A DNA stretch of 64,000 nt from Streptomyces camponoticapitis (GCF_014646115.1 NZ_BMMV01000008.1:124001-188000), one strand, 5' to 3'; shown: positions 1 through 9,380, numbered from the stretch's first letter. Notes: generated from the sequence alone by a model not told the origin. A program made the numbers and translations.

Positions 1-1
1 C

Positions 2-646
2 GATCCGCCGGGTGCCAAGCCCTTCAAGTCGGTCGAGGACCTGGCACTCCTGGAGAGCGACCGGAACAGCTCCGAGCCGGCTCCGCCCAAGGACAAGGGG
101 TCCGGGACCACGAAGGCGGACCTCGGGCCGGTGAACCGGTCGGAGGCCGGGCCGGAGGCGGGGCCGGGCACCGCGTCGGGCACCACCCCGGGCGCCGACG
201 CCGAATCCGTCGTGGCGCCCACGCCGGAGCGTCAGCCGGGCACCGAGACGGGCGATCCCGTCAAACCGAGCAAGTTCGACAAGCCGGACAAGTCATCGCT
301 CGGCAGCTCGGTCGTCTTCGCGCCGGGCGTGGCCGGCGGGGGGCCGCGCGACTACTCGGTGGCCGAGCCCAGGGAAGAGGACCTCGACGACAGCGACGAG
401 GGCCATTTCGTACCGCCGGAGCCGCCGCCGCTGCCGGAGGCCGATGTCACGGCGAAGTTCGCCTGGCTCGCGGTGATCGGCGGCCCGGTGCTCATGCTCC
501 TCGCCGTGCTGTTGCAGTGGGAGATGACCTGGTGGCTGACGACGGTCTGTATCGGCGGCTTCCTGGGCGGTTTCGTCACGCTGGTGGCGCGGATGCAGCA
601 CGACGACGAGGAGGACGACGACCCGGGGCGCGGCGCGGTCGTCTGA
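2..646 (+). CDS. C-terminal part of a two-helix membrane protein, hypothetical (5' end outside window)
   Basis: The reading frame is open from the first bases of the window, so the true start lies upstream. About 214 residues are visible. The first ~155 are a disordered, Pro/Gly/Glu-rich cytoplasmic-type segment. Two hydrophobic helices follow (FAWLAVIGGPVLMLLAVLL and a segment around WWLTTVCIGGFLGGFVTLV), then an acidic tail rich in Asp and Glu. The layout resembles small conserved actinobacterial membrane proteins of unknown role. No catalytic motif is visible. The internal GTG at 131 has no clear ribosome site and is unlikely to be the start. Confidence 0.6.
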   Translation, partial: DPPGAKPFKSVEDLALLESDRNSSEPAPPKDKGSGTTKADLGPVNRSEAGPEAGPGTASGTTPGADAESVVAPTPERQPGTETGDPVKPSKFDKPDKSSLGSSVVFAPGVAGGGPRDYSVAEPREEDLDDSDEGHFVPPEPPPLPEADVTAKFAWLAVIGGPVLMLLAVLLQWEMTWWLTTVCIGGFLGGFVTLVARMQHDDEEDDDPGRGAVV

Positions 647-795
647 ACAGCGCGTTGTCCGAACAGCGGGTGGTCCGAACAGGGGTGCTCCGGCCAGCGG
701 GTCCGACGGCCCGGGCCCGACAGAGCGTGCAGCGCGCCGTCTTGACGCCCTGTCGGACCTGACCCGAGCTCAGTCCCCCTGCCCGGGACGTGCGT

Positions 796-1542
796 TCAGG
801 ACGCGGGCACGCGCAGGGCGGCCAGCACCGGAAGGTGATCCGTGGCCGCCCGCAGGTCGCTCTCCTCGATGCCCGGCAGCCCCAACGGCACTCCGCAGCC
901 CAGTACTTCGACACCTTCGGTCGCGAAGATCGCGTCGATGCGCTGATGCGGATCGCCGGGCGTCGAGGTGTACTCGCTCCCCCAGGGCTTGACCGCCCAG
1001 CAGTCCTGAAGCTCCTTGGCGATCCGCCGGAAGGAACGCCCCTGGGGCCGGTCGTTGAGGTCACCGGCCACCACCGCGTGCGGCACCTTCATCGCCCTGA
1101 CACGGTCGAGCAGCATCCCGGCCTGGGTGAGGCGCTCGTCGGTCTGAAGGCTCAGATGGCAGCTGAGCAGCCCGATACGGGCTCCGCCGATCCGTACGAC
1201 GGCGGTGGCGAAGCCGCGCCGGTGCAGCCCGGGCGTCAGCGGCAGCAGTACGTCCTCCGTACGCTCCACGGTCGCGCGCAGCGAGCAGAGCAGCAGCGGG
1301 CCCGCGGCGGTGCCGCCGCCACTGAGGACGACGAGATCGGTCCGGGCGGCCAGCCACGCGGCACGCTTGCGCCAGCGGAAGAAGCGCGGCGCCTCCTGGA
1401 CGAAGACCAGGTCGGGCTCGCACGCGCTGATCACCCGGGCCAGCGCGTCGCAATCGTCGCGCATGGAACGGACGTTGTAGCTGAGCACGCGGATCACCGC
1501 CGAACCGTCGGGCTCGGTACGGGAGTCGGGCAGCGAAATCAT
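796..1542 (-). CDS. Endonuclease/exonuclease/phosphatase-fold metal-dependent hydrolase
   Basis: A 248-residue protein with the EEP-fold signatures in order: SYNVRSM near the N-terminus, FVQEAP with the metal-binding Glu, GDLNDRP, RIDAIFA and the C-terminal TDHLPVLA catalytic Asp-His. The family includes DNases, sphingomyelinases and inositol phosphatases; nothing here separates these, so the substrate is unknown. The ATG at 1542 is chosen because homology begins just after it. Upstream in-frame GTG codons (for example near 1581) cannot be excluded, and the ribosome site is weak for all of them. No signal peptide is seen, so it is probably cytoplasmic. It is the last minus-strand gene downstream of glkA. 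Confidence 0.8.
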   Translation of the reverse strand: MISLPDSRTEPDGSAVIRVLSYNVRSMRDDCDALARVISACEPDLVFVQEAPRFFRWRKRAAWLAARTDLVVLSGGGTAAGPLLLCSLRATVERTEDVLLPLTPGLHRRGFATAVVRIGGARIGLLSCHLSLQTDERLTQAGMLLDRVRAMKVPHAVVAGDLNDRPQGRSFRRIAKELQDCWAVKPWGSEYTSTPGDPHQRIDAIFATEGVEVLGCGVPLGLPGIEESDLRAATDHLPVLAALRVPAS

Positions 1543-1685
1543 GGGGACGGGTCCACCCTGTCCACTCACCGGAGTTGTCACCGGACCACGATAGGCCAAC
1601 GCCCGCCGCACCCCTGAGGGGCACGGCGGGCGTGATCATCCGGATTGCCGAGCCCGTCCGCGATTCCGGACGGGGCCGGTACGGC

Positions 1686-2627
1686 TCAGCCCTGGCGGGC
1701 CAGGTCCGCGGCGCCCACCAGCCCGGCCTTGCCGCCCAGTTGGGCGGCGAGCACCTGCGCGTGCGGACGCCATTCACCACCGATCAGCCAGCGGCGGAAG
1801 GACTTGCGGATCGGGTCGAGGACCAGTTCGCCCTCGTCCGACACGCCACCGCCGACGATGAACGCCGACGGGTCGAAGAGCGAGGCCAGGTCGGCCAGGC
1901 CCGCGCCGGCCCAACGGGCCAGCTCCCGGAAGGAGTCGACGGCCACCGGGTCGCCCTCGCGGGCGGCGGTGCTGATGTGCTTGCCCTCGATGCCGTCGGG
2001 TGTGCCGTCGCCGAGACGCAGCAGGATCTCCGCGTTCTCGGGGGTGGCGTTGGCGCGCTGCTTCGCGTATCTGACCAGGGCGCGCCCGGAGGCGTACTGC
2101 TCCCAGCAGCCCTGGCTGCCACAGCCGCAGAGCAACCCGTCGGGAACGACTCGGATATGGCCGAATTCCGCCGCCACACCGAAGCGCCCCCGGCGCAGCT
2201 TGTTGCCGATGATGATGCCGCCGCCGAGCCCGGTGCCGAGCGTGATGCAGATGACGTCGTCGTGGCCCTGTCCGGCCCCGAACTTGTACTCGCCCCAGGC
2301 CGCCGCGTTCGCGTCGTTCTCCACCACGACCTGCATACCGACCCGCTGCTCGACCTTGTCCTTGAGCGGTTCGTGACGCCAGTCGATGTTCGGCGCGAAG
2401 AGGACGGTGGCGCGCTTGTCGTCCACGTAGCCGGCGGCCCCGATGCCGACGGCCTCGATGTCGTGTCCCTTGCCGGCCCCGGACACCGCCGCGCAGATCG
2501 CGTCGACGATGCCTTCAGCGGTCGGCGGGGTGGGCACCTGATGCGTATCGAGAATCGCGCCCTCTTCGTCGACCACGCCCGCCGCGATCTTCGTGCCGCC
2601 GATGTCGACGCCGATGGTGAGTCCCAT
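1686..2627 (-). CDS. glkA: ROK-family glucokinase
   Basis: A 313-residue ATP-dependent glucokinase that makes glucose 6-phosphate. The ROK hallmarks are present: phosphate-binding DIGGTK at residues 8-13, catalytic Asp105 in ENDAN, a GTGLGGG loop at ~131-137, and the zinc site formed by His157 and Cys167, Cys169 and Cys174 (CGCGSQGC). In Streptomyces the orthologue (SCO2126, from memory) is also central to glucose repression. A GAGGGAC ribosome site precedes the ATG. The DUF5304-type gene lies 66 bp upstream on the same strand, the arrangement described for S. coelicolor, where that upstream gene influences glkA-dependent glucose effects. Confidence 0.95.
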   Translation of the reverse strand: MGLTIGVDIGGTKIAAGVVDEEGAILDTHQVPTPPTAEGIVDAICAAVSGAGKGHDIEAVGIGAAGYVDDKRATVLFAPNIDWRHEPLKDKVEQRVGMQVVVENDANAAAWGEYKFGAGQGHDDVICITLGTGLGGGIIIGNKLRRGRFGVAAEFGHIRVVPDGLLCGCGSQGCWEQYASGRALVRYAKQRANATPENAEILLRLGDGTPDGIEGKHISTAAREGDPVAVDSFRELARWAGAGLADLASLFDPSAFIVGGGVSDEGELVLDPIRKSFRRWLIGGEWRPHAQVLAAQLGGKAGLVGAADLARQG

Positions 2628-2693
2628 GTGTCCCTCAGTTTTCGGTCGAGCCCCGCTGGGCCCAACCGTACCCGAGGGCGGGCGCCCGGCTGG

Positions 2694-3170
2694 TCAGTCC
2701 AGGTCGATGTGGGTACCGGGAGTGGGCCCCTCATCACGGGGGTCCGAGGGGTCGTTGGCCTTTTCGTCCGACTTGTTCAGACTGATGTCGGGCGCCTCCG
2801 ACGGTCCCTGCGTCCAGCGGCGCTCGTCGCCCTCGACCGCGGAGCGGTAGGCCGCGAGCAGTTCGTTTCCAGCCGCCGCGAGATGGTCGAAAAGGTCTGG
2901 ATTGCGGTCGATGACCGGCTCGACGGCGGACTTGGCCTGATTGATGAACTGCTGGACGGCGCCCTGTGCGGCCATGCCGAGCAGCGGGCTCTGGAACGAG
3001 GACACCTTGTCGGCGACCGCGTCCACGAACTTGCGCAGCTCCTCGGAGGCCGAGCCGGGCGGCGTACCGTGCACGGCGCGACGACGGGCCTTCTCGGCGG
3101 CGAGGTCCTCGGCGCAGGCCGTGGCCCAGGCGTCCGGGTCGGCGGCGGGACGCTCGATGGCATCACTCAT
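2694..3170 (-). CDS. DUF5304-type protein upstream of glkA (SCO2127-like)
   Basis: A 158-residue soluble protein with no catalytic motif. The N-terminal ~100 residues are amphipathic and helical. The tail is acidic, Pro/Asp-rich and probably disordered. A GGGAG ribosome site lies about 6 nt before the ATG. It sits directly upstream of glkA in the same direction and probably shares a transcript. In S. coelicolor (from memory) the gene in this position, SCO2127, was linked to glucose sensitivity and glucokinase expression. Orthology is inferred here from position and general size, not from a search. The molecular function is unknown. Confidence 0.7.
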   Translation of the reverse strand: MSDAIERPAADPDAWATACAEDLAAEKARRRAVHGTPPGSASEELRKFVDAVADKVSSFQSPLLGMAAQGAVQQFINQAKSAVEPVIDRNPDLFDHLAAAGNELLAAYRSAVEGDERRWTQGPSEAPDISLNKSDEKANDPSDPRDEGPTPGTHIDLD

Positions 3171-3259
3171 GGGTTACTCCCGCATCGGGACAAGGCGCCT
3201 CGTCCGGGGCGGAGCGGAGGCTGTGTACCTTCGACGGTACCTGAACCCCGGGGGGACAT

Positions 3260-4552
3260 TCAGGGAGTGCGCGGCCAGAGCCCCGGGTCCGGCGTGAACC
3301 GGACCTTCAGGACACCGTCCGTGAGCGCGGCCCCCGAGACGGTGCAGCGCCGCAGGGCGGCTTCGAGGGGCACCATGCGGTGGAACGGCCCCACGGTCAG
3401 CAGGAGTTCGTCGCCGCGCCGGATCAGGCCGACGTCCGACTTCACGGCGCCGGGCAGGGGCAGGCACCACACCAGCAGGCCGTCCTCCTCCCGCCGGTCC
3501 TCGACCCACCAGGGATCGCCGTACGCGGCGGGGCCCGGTCCCCGGCCCGCGTCCTGGTCCGGACCAGGGCCCCCGCGATCCGCGAGATCGCCGAGGTCCG
3601 CGAGGTCCGCGATCTCCGCGAGGTCGGCGGCTCCGCGCGGATCCCGGCCGAGATGGCCCACCGGACGCAGCGGCCACATGGAGCCGTACTCCTTGCCCCA
3701 CTCGTCCAGGCACTTCTGCTGCTGGGCGGCGAGCGTCGCGAGCCAGGCGTCGGACGAGTCCGTCGGCAGCACCTTGTTCGGTACGAGGGCGTCGACGCGC
3801 AGCCCGTACAGGCTGAGCCCGTCACGGGCCACGCGCAGGGCGTCCCCGGCGGCCGGGCCCGGCTCGGCGACGAGCCGCACCGTCGTGGTGCCGGCCTCGA
3901 TCAGCGTCTGGACTGCGGCCAGTTCCTCGTCCCTGCGGGCGGCGGCGCCGTACAGCCACTCCGCGGGCATCGGCACCCCGGCGAGCTGCGCCATGATCGG
4001 CCGCAGCGCACGCGCGGCCTGCCGCTCCACCGGCAGGAGACGGCCGATCAGCCGGCGGAGCCGCTCGGGCAGCGCGAGTACGCAGAGGGCGTCGCGCAGC
4101 GGCGGCAGGTCCACGACGAGTACGTCCCAGTCACCGGCCGAGGCCCGGCGCAGCGCCTGGAGCAGGGCGAACTGTTCGCTGCCCGGCAGCTCGGTCAGCT
4201 CTTCGCCGTCGAGGCGCCGGGCGCCGAGCATGTCGAGCACGGTGGCGGCGCGGTCCTGGAGGGCGAGGAACTCCGTGCGGAAGTAGTCGGCGGGGTCGAC
4301 GCGCGCGGCCCAGAGGCCGGGGGTCACCTCCGCCGGTTCGGCTCCGAGACCGGCCGCCCCGCCGAGGACGGCGCCGGGGCCCGCCGGGTCGGCGCAGAGC
4401 AGCAGCGTACGGTCGCCGCGCCGGGCGGCGGCCACGGCGGTCGCCGCCGCGACGGTGGTACGGCCCGCGCCGCCGGGGCCGGTGACCAGGACCGTTCGCA
4501 TCGCCCTCGTCGTACATGCCTCAGGTGCGGAATCGGCCGTACTCGCCGCCAT
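3260..4552 (-). CDS. ArsA/GET3-like P-loop ATPase
   Basis: A protein of about 430 residues with a deviant Walker A (VTGPGGAGRTTVAAA) near the start and a DWDVLVVDLPPLRD segment that fits the Walker B/switch region. This places it in the ArsA/GET3 group of SIMIBI ATPases. It is not a canonical arsenite pump: there is only one ATPase half, no arsenic-binding Cys pattern, and no ars genes nearby. The preferred ATG at 4552 overlaps the stop of the upstream SRPBCC gene as TGATG, suggesting translational coupling. An alternative ATG at 4501 starts exactly at MRTVLVTG but has too short a ribosome-site spacing. A low-complexity Ala/Asp/Leu stretch is encoded near 3575-3630. Mycobacteria keep the same neighbour pair (Rv2184c/Rv2185c, from memory). 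Confidence 0.8.
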   Translation of the reverse strand: MAASTADSAPEACTTRAMRTVLVTGPGGAGRTTVAAATAVAAARRGDRTLLLCADPAGPGAVLGGAAGLGAEPAEVTPGLWAARVDPADYFRTEFLALQDRAATVLDMLGARRLDGEELTELPGSEQFALLQALRRASAGDWDVLVVDLPPLRDALCVLALPERLRRLIGRLLPVERQAARALRPIMAQLAGVPMPAEWLYGAAARRDEELAAVQTLIEAGTTTVRLVAEPGPAAGDALRVARDGLSLYGLRVDALVPNKVLPTDSSDAWLATLAAQQQKCLDEWGKEYGSMWPLRPVGHLGRDPRGAADLAEIADLADLGDLADRGGPGPDQDAGRGPGPAAYGDPWWVEDRREEDGLLVWCLPLPGAVKSDVGLIRRGDELLLTVGPFHRMVPLEAALRRCTVSGAALTDGVLKVRFTPDPGLWPRTP

Positions 4553-5037
4553 CAGGCGCCGGGCTTCTCGAACGCTCCGGCGGACCCGGCGCTTCCGGGG
4601 GCGCTCTCGACCCGCTTCTTCAGACCGGCCAGGGCGCGGTCGATGATGACCTTCTCGGCCTTGCGCTTGATCATCCCGAGCATCGGGATCTTGACGTCGA
4701 CGGTCAGCCGGTAGGTGACCTCGGTGCGCGCGCCGCCGTCCGTCGGCACCAGCTGGTACGAGCCGTCGAGCGAGCGCAGCATCTGGGACTTGACCAGCGT
4801 CCAGCTGACCTCGTCACCGCCGGTCCAGGTGTACGCGAGGGTGTGGTCGTCCTTGATCGCGCCGGCGTCGAGCACCAGTCGTACCTGTTCGGCGCGGCCC
4901 CCGGCGTCGGTGGAGAGCACCTCGGCCTCCTTCACCTCGCCGGTCCACTCGGGATAGCGGGCGAAGTCGGCGATCACGCCCATCACGTCGGCGGGTGCCG
5001 CCTCGATCGTGATGCTCGACTTGGTGTGTTCCGCCAT
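4552..5037 (-). CDS. SRPBCC (START-like) lipid/ligand-binding protein
   Basis: A 161-residue single-domain protein of the SRPBCC superfamily, often labelled polyketide cyclase/dehydrase. It begins with a beta strand and the typical ADVMGVIADFARYPEW helix, and ends in the long amphipathic C-terminal helix that closes the hydrophobic cavity. No enzyme activity can be assigned; a hydrophobic ligand is likely. The ATG at 5037 is supported by a strong GGAGGAG site 7 nt upstream. The stop overlaps the ArsA-like ATPase start (TGATG), so the two are probably made together. Pairing with the ATPase suggests a membrane- or lipid-related chaperone role; that is inference. Confidence 0.82.
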   Translation of the reverse strand: MAEHTKSSITIEAAPADVMGVIADFARYPEWTGEVKEAEVLSTDAGGRAEQVRLVLDAGAIKDDHTLAYTWTGGDEVSWTLVKSQMLRSLDGSYQLVPTDGGARTEVTYRLTVDVKIPMLGMIKRKAEKVIIDRALAGLKKRVESAPGSAGSAGAFEKPGA

Positions 5038-5137
5038 CGACGTGCTCCTCCAGATGGTGTCTCCCCGGTGGTGCGGGGCGACGGTCACGCTTACCGGTAC
5101 CGCCCGTGCAGCGTGCAGGTTATCGCGTGTGCGCCGG

Positions 5138-6016
5138 TCACCATTCCATGGCCCAGGGCCGTCCGGTGGACGCGAAGTGTCCGACGTTCACACACTCCGT
5201 CGAGCCGACGCGCATCCGGGCGGCGAGCGGCTGGTGGACATGGCCGAAGAGCGCGTACCTCGGTTTCGTCCGGCGCAGGGCGTCGAGCAGCGCGCGGCTG
5301 CCGCGCTCGAAGCGGCGGGCGACGGTGTCGTACGTCAACTCCGGTACCTCGGGCGGGATGTGGGAGCAGAGCACGTCGACGTCGCCGAGCTGTTCGACCT
5401 TGGCGGCGTACTCCTCGTCGGAGATCTCGTAGGGGGTGCGCATCGGGGTGCGCAGGCCGCCGCCGACGAAGCCGAAGACGCGTCCGGCGATCTCGACGCG
5501 CTCGCCGTCGAGGACGGTCGTGCCCGGTCGGGCGTACTCGGGCCAGAGGGCGGGGATGTCGACGTTGCCGTAGGTGGCGTACGTCGGGGTGGGGAAGACG
5601 GCGAACATTTCGGCGTACTGGCGGCGCACCGCCGCTTCGATGGCCGTCTCGCGGTCGGCCTCCAGCCCGGCCCAGAGTCCGCGGCCCAGGTCACGGGCCT
5701 CGTCGAAGCGGCGGGCGGTGCGCAGCTCCACGATGCGGTCGGCGTTCTCCTTGCCGAAGAGGTCGGGGAAGATGCCGCGCGAGTGGTCGGCGTAGTCGAG
5801 GAAGAGGACGAGGTCGCCGAGACAGATCAGGGCGTCGGCGCCGTCGCCCGCCGTGGCGAGGTCGCGGGCGTTGCCGTGCACGTCGCTGACGACATGGACG
5901 CGGGTACGGGTGCGGCGGCCGTCACCCGCGGTCCCGGCGTCGCCGCCGTTCGCCCCGCCGCTGCCGCTGCCGCCGCTGTCCCCGCCGATGTTCCCGCCAC
6001 CACGCATGCCGCTCAC
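5138..6016 (-). CDS. Calcineurin-like metallophosphoesterase
   Basis: About 292 residues. The dimetal phosphoesterase motifs appear in order: SDVHGN, CLGDLV, YGNVD, CSHIPP and FGHVHQ, supplying the Asp, His and Asn ligands. The first ~35 residues are a Gly/Ser-rich low-complexity stretch that is probably disordered. The substrate is unknown; cyclic nucleotides, phosphoproteins or nucleotides are all possible. The GTG at 6016 has a weak site. The ATG at 6007, 4 nt after a GGGTGAG, is an equally good start. It is transcribed toward the SRPBCC/ArsA pair and divergently from the acyl-CoA ligase. Confidence 0.85.
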   Translation of the reverse strand: MSGMRGGGNIGGDSGGSGSGGANGGDAGTAGDGRRTRTRVHVVSDVHGNARDLATAGDGADALICLGDLVLFLDYADHSRGIFPDLFGKENADRIVELRTARRFDEARDLGRGLWAGLEADRETAIEAAVRRQYAEMFAVFPTPTYATYGNVDIPALWPEYARPGTTVLDGERVEIAGRVFGFVGGGLRTPMRTPYEISDEEYAAKVEQLGDVDVLCSHIPPEVPELTYDTVARRFERGSRALLDALRRTKPRYALFGHVHQPLAARMRVGSTECVNVGHFASTGRPWAMEW

Positions 6017-6286
6017 CCTAGATCGCCGCCTTCCGACTGAGTAGAGGGGTCCGGACCTGCGATTACTCGCATGTCCGCACAGCTGTGGACTACTCTGCGC
6101 GAAGGACCGTCAAAAAACGTGTGACGCAGGGAACATCTGGCCGGCGCCCTCTATCCGGAACCGTGTACCGGTGGGTAACGTCCGGGCGGTCCCGTCGTGC
6201 TCACCCCCGAGAGCACCTGCCCGATGTGGACCGCAGCCGGTTCGGCCCAGTGCCGTGCCACCGGCGCCCGACGAGGAGCAGCAGTC

Positions 6287-8083
6287 TTGCGCGAGTTCAG
6301 CCTTCCGGCCCTGTACGAGGTTCCCTCGGACGGCAATCTGACGGATCTCATCAGCCGCAACGCCGCTCAGCATCCGGATGTCGCCGTCCTTGGCCGCAAG
6401 GTCGGCGGCGTCTGGACGGACGTCACGGCCACCCAGTTCCTCGCCGAGGTGCGGGCGGTGGCCAAGGGGCTGATCGCGTCCGGCATCCTCCCCGGTGAGC
6501 GGATCGGCCTGATGTCCCGGACCCGGTACGAGTGGGTGCTGTTCGACTTCGCGATCTGGAGCGCGGGCGCCGTCACCGTGCCGGTTTACGAGACAAGCTC
6601 CGCCGAGCAGGTGCAGTGGGTCCTCGGCGACTCCGGCGCCGCCGCCGTCATCGTGGAGTCCGACGCGAACGCGGCGGCCGTGCGGTCGGTTTCGGACGGG
6701 CTGACGGAGCTGCGGCACGTCTGGCAGATCGACAAGGACTGTGTGGCCGAGCTGACCGCCGCCGGCGCGGAGATCACGGAAGCGGTCGTCGATCAGCGCA
6801 GCGCGACGGCGAAGGCGGACGATCCGGCGACGATCGTGTACACCTCGGGGACCACCGGCCGCCCCAAGGGCTGCGTGCTGACGCACCGCGCGTTCTTCGC
6901 GGAGTGCGGCAACGTGGTGGAGCGCATGAAACCGCTGTTCCGTACGGGCGAGTGTTCCGTCCTGCTGTTCCTGCCCGCCGCGCATGTCTTCGGCCGGCTG
7001 GTCGAGGTGGCCGCCGTGATGGCGCCGATCAAGCTCGGCTGCGTACCGGACATCAAGAATCTGACGGAGGAACTGGCCACGTTCCGGCCGACGCTGATCC
7101 TCGGGGTGCCGCGCGTCTTCGAGAAGGTCTACAACTCGGCGCGCGCCAAGGCCCGGGCGGACGGCAAGGGCAAGATCTTCGACCGCGCGGCGACGACGGC
7201 GATCGCCTACAGCCGCGCGATGGGCAGCGCGGGGGGACCGTCCCTCGGGCTCCGGATCAAGCACAAGGTCTTCGACGCGCTCGTGTACGGCAAGCTGCGC
7301 GCGGTTCTCGGCGGCCGGGGTGAGTACGCCATCTCCGGCGGCGCCCCGCTGGGGATGCGGCTCGGTCACTTCTTCCGCGGCATCGGCTTCACGGTGCTGG
7401 AGGGGTACGGCCTGACGGAGACGTGCGCGGCCACGGCGTTCAACCCGTGGGACCGGCAGAAGATCGGCACGGTGGGGCAGCCGCTGCCGGGTTCGGTGAT
7501 CCGTATCGCCGACGACGGCGAGGTGCTGCTGCACGGCGAGCACGTGTTCACGGGCTACTGGAACAACGAGGCGGCGACGGCGGAGGCGCTGGCCGACGGC
7601 TGGTTCCACACCGGCGACATCGGCACCCTCGACGAGGACGGGTATCTCGCGATCACCGGCCGCAAGAAGGAGATCCTGGTGACGGCGGGCGGCAAGAACG
7701 TCGCCCCCGCCGTGATCGAGGACCGCATCCGCGCGCACGCGCTGATCGCCGAGTGCATGGTGGTCGGCGACGGCCGTCCGTTCGTGGGCGCGCTGGTGAC
7801 GATCGACGGCGAGTTCCTGGAGCGCTGGGCCAGGGAGCACGGCAAGCCGGCGGGCTCGACGGCGGCGTCGCTGCACGACGACCCGGATCTGCTGGCGGCC
7901 GTCCAGCAGGCGGTGGACGACGGCAACGCGGCGGTCTCGAAGGCGGAGTCGGTACGGAGGTTCCGGGTCCTGGACGCGCAGTTCACGGAGGACGCGGGCC
8001 ACATCACGCCGTCGCTGAAACTCAAGCGCGGCGTGGTGGCGAAGCACTTCGCGGACGAGATCGAGTCGCTGTACCGGAGCTGA
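6287..8083 (+). CDS. fadD: Long-chain fatty acid-CoA ligase (FadD15-like)
   Basis: A 598-residue AMP-forming acyl-CoA synthetase that activates fatty acids to acyl-AMP and then acyl-CoA. Motifs seen: P-loop YTSGTTGRPKG, GYGLTETCA, and the A7/A8 region WFHTGDIG followed by GRKKEILVTAGGKNVAP. This last form is typical of the long-chain/very-long-chain branch. The start is the TTG at 6287, with GAGGAG 8 nt upstream; this gives the N-terminus REFSLPALYEVP. Upstream in-frame ATG codons lack a site. From memory it corresponds to SCO2131 and to M. tuberculosis fadD15, and in both species it lies beside the PimB-like mannosyltransferase. Confidence 0.93.
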   Translation: MREFSLPALYEVPSDGNLTDLISRNAAQHPDVAVLGRKVGGVWTDVTATQFLAEVRAVAKGLIASGILPGERIGLMSRTRYEWVLFDFAIWSAGAVTVPVYETSSAEQVQWVLGDSGAAAVIVESDANAAAVRSVSDGLTELRHVWQIDKDCVAELTAAGAEITEAVVDQRSATAKADDPATIVYTSGTTGRPKGCVLTHRAFFAECGNVVERMKPLFRTGECSVLLFLPAAHVFGRLVEVAAVMAPIKLGCVPDIKNLTEELATFRPTLILGVPRVFEKVYNSARAKARADGKGKIFDRAATTAIAYSRAMGSAGGPSLGLRIKHKVFDALVYGKLRAVLGGRGEYAISGGAPLGMRLGHFFRGIGFTVLEGYGLTETCAATAFNPWDRQKIGTVGQPLPGSVIRIADDGEVLLHGEHVFTGYWNNEAATAEALADGWFHTGDIGTLDEDGYLAITGRKKEILVTAGGKNVAPAVIEDRIRAHALIAECMVVGDGRPFVGALVTIDGEFLERWAREHGKPAGSTAASLHDDPDLLAAVQQAVDDGNAAVSKAESVRRFRVLDAQFTEDAGHITPSLKLKRGVVAKHFADEIESLYRS

Positions 8084-8116
8084 CAGAGGCCCCGGCCCCC
8101 GCCGGGCCGGGAGCTT

Positions 8117-9271
8117 CTACAGCAGCTCCCGGAGGCGGTCCGCCAGGAGGTCCCAGCGCCAGCGCTCCTCGACCCATTCGCGGCCGCGGGTGCCCATCCG
8201 CCGGCGCAGGCCGGGGTCGAGCAGGAGCGTCGCGATGCGGTCCGCCGATTCCCGCGCCGCGAGCGCGGGCGGCCCCCCGTGCACCACCCAGCCCGTCTCG
8301 CCGTCCAGTACCGCGTCCGGCGCGCCCCCGGAGTCGCCCGCCACCACCGGGAGGCCCGTCGCGGACGCCTCCAGGTAGACGATGCCGAGGCCCTCCACGT
8401 CGAGGCCGCCGCGGCGGGTGCGGCAGGGCATCGCGAAGACGTCGCCCGCGCCGTAATGTGCGGGCAGTTCGGACCAGGGCACGGCGCCGGTGAAGCGTAC
8501 GGAGTCGGCGACGCCGGTCTCCGCCGCCAGCTTCCGCAGCTCCTTGTCGTACGGTCCGCCGCCGACGATCAGCAGGACGGCGTCCGGGACCCGCGCCAGG
8601 ATCGCCGGCATGGCGAGGATCAGGGTGTCCTGGCCCTTGCGCGGCACCAGCCGTGAGACGCAGACCACGACCGGCCGCTCCGCCAGTCCCAGCCGCTCGC
8701 GCACCGCGTCGCCGCCCGACTCCGGGTGGAACGTCTTCTCGTCGACGCCGGGCGGCAGTTGGACCATGCGCCCGGCCGCGTCCGCTGTGAGCGCGGCGGC
8801 GATGCGCGAGCGTGTGTACTCGCCGAGATAGGTGATCGTGTCCGTGCCCTCGCCGATACGGCGCAGCAGTCGGCGGGCCCCGGGCAGTTGCGCCCATCCC
8901 GCCTCGTGGCCGTGCGAGGTGGCGACGATCCGCCGGGCACCGGCCCGGCGCAGCGCGGGGCCCATCAGACCGAGCGGGGCAGCGGCCCCGAACCAGACGG
9001 ACTCGCAGCCGTGTTCACGCAGCAGTCCCACCGCCCGCCCGGTCACCCCCGGGGTCGGCAGCAGCATCGTCGTACGGTCGCGCACGACCGTGAAGGGCTG
9101 CTCGGCGTCGAAGGCCGCCGTCGCCTCCGTGCCTTCGGCGCCGCGCTTCCAGGTGGAGGCGTAGACGACGAGCCGGTCGGGGTCCAGCCGCAGCGCCATG
9201 TTGTGCAGGAACGCCTGGATGCCGCCGGGCCGGGGCGGGAAGTCGTTGGTCACGATCAAGGTCTTGTGCAT
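8117..9271 (-). CDS. pimB: GT4 glycosyltransferase, PimB'-type phosphatidylinositol mannosyltransferase
   Basis: A 384-residue GT-B, family 4 retaining glycosyltransferase. The N-terminus TNDFPPRPGGIQAFLHNM matches the PimB' signature. HGHE, VSRLVPRKGQD (donor phosphate binding) and the EX7E motif in EGLGIVYLE follow. The family member transfers mannose from GDP-mannose to phosphatidylinositol monomannoside on the cytoplasmic face of the membrane. Context supports this: fadD and NlpC/P60 genes flank it, as in mycobacteria. The ATG at 9271 begins exactly where homology begins. It converges with fadD, whose stop lies 33 bp away. Donor and acceptor are inferred from the family and context. Confidence 0.85.
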   Translation of the reverse strand: MHKTLIVTNDFPPRPGGIQAFLHNMALRLDPDRLVVYASTWKRGAEGTEATAAFDAEQPFTVVRDRTTMLLPTPGVTGRAVGLLREHGCESVWFGAAAPLGLMGPALRRAGARRIVATSHGHEAGWAQLPGARRLLRRIGEGTDTITYLGEYTRSRIAAALTADAAGRMVQLPPGVDEKTFHPESGGDAVRERLGLAERPVVVCVSRLVPRKGQDTLILAMPAILARVPDAVLLIVGGGPYDKELRKLAAETGVADSVRFTGAVPWSELPAHYGAGDVFAMPCRTRRGGLDVEGLGIVYLEASATGLPVVAGDSGGAPDAVLDGETGWVVHGGPPALAARESADRIATLLLDPGLRRRMGTRGREWVEERWRWDLLADRLRELL

Positions 9272-9380
9272 CGCCGCCGACAGTACCGAACGGCCCCGCC
9301 TCACCGTTCCCGCGCCCGTTCCCCCGCATGATGGCTCCCGCCAACAGGTAAGACATATACGTCAAAACGGGCAGGTGTTC

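Noticed and set aside
1575..4286. A ~900-codon plus-strand frame antisense to glkA, DUF5304 and the ArsA gene
   Set aside because: It spans several real minus-strand genes and their spacers without any conserved motif.
6110..8047. A 645-codon frame antisense to fadD
   Set aside because: It is a GC-bias shadow; fadD has all the adenylation motifs and a ribosome site.
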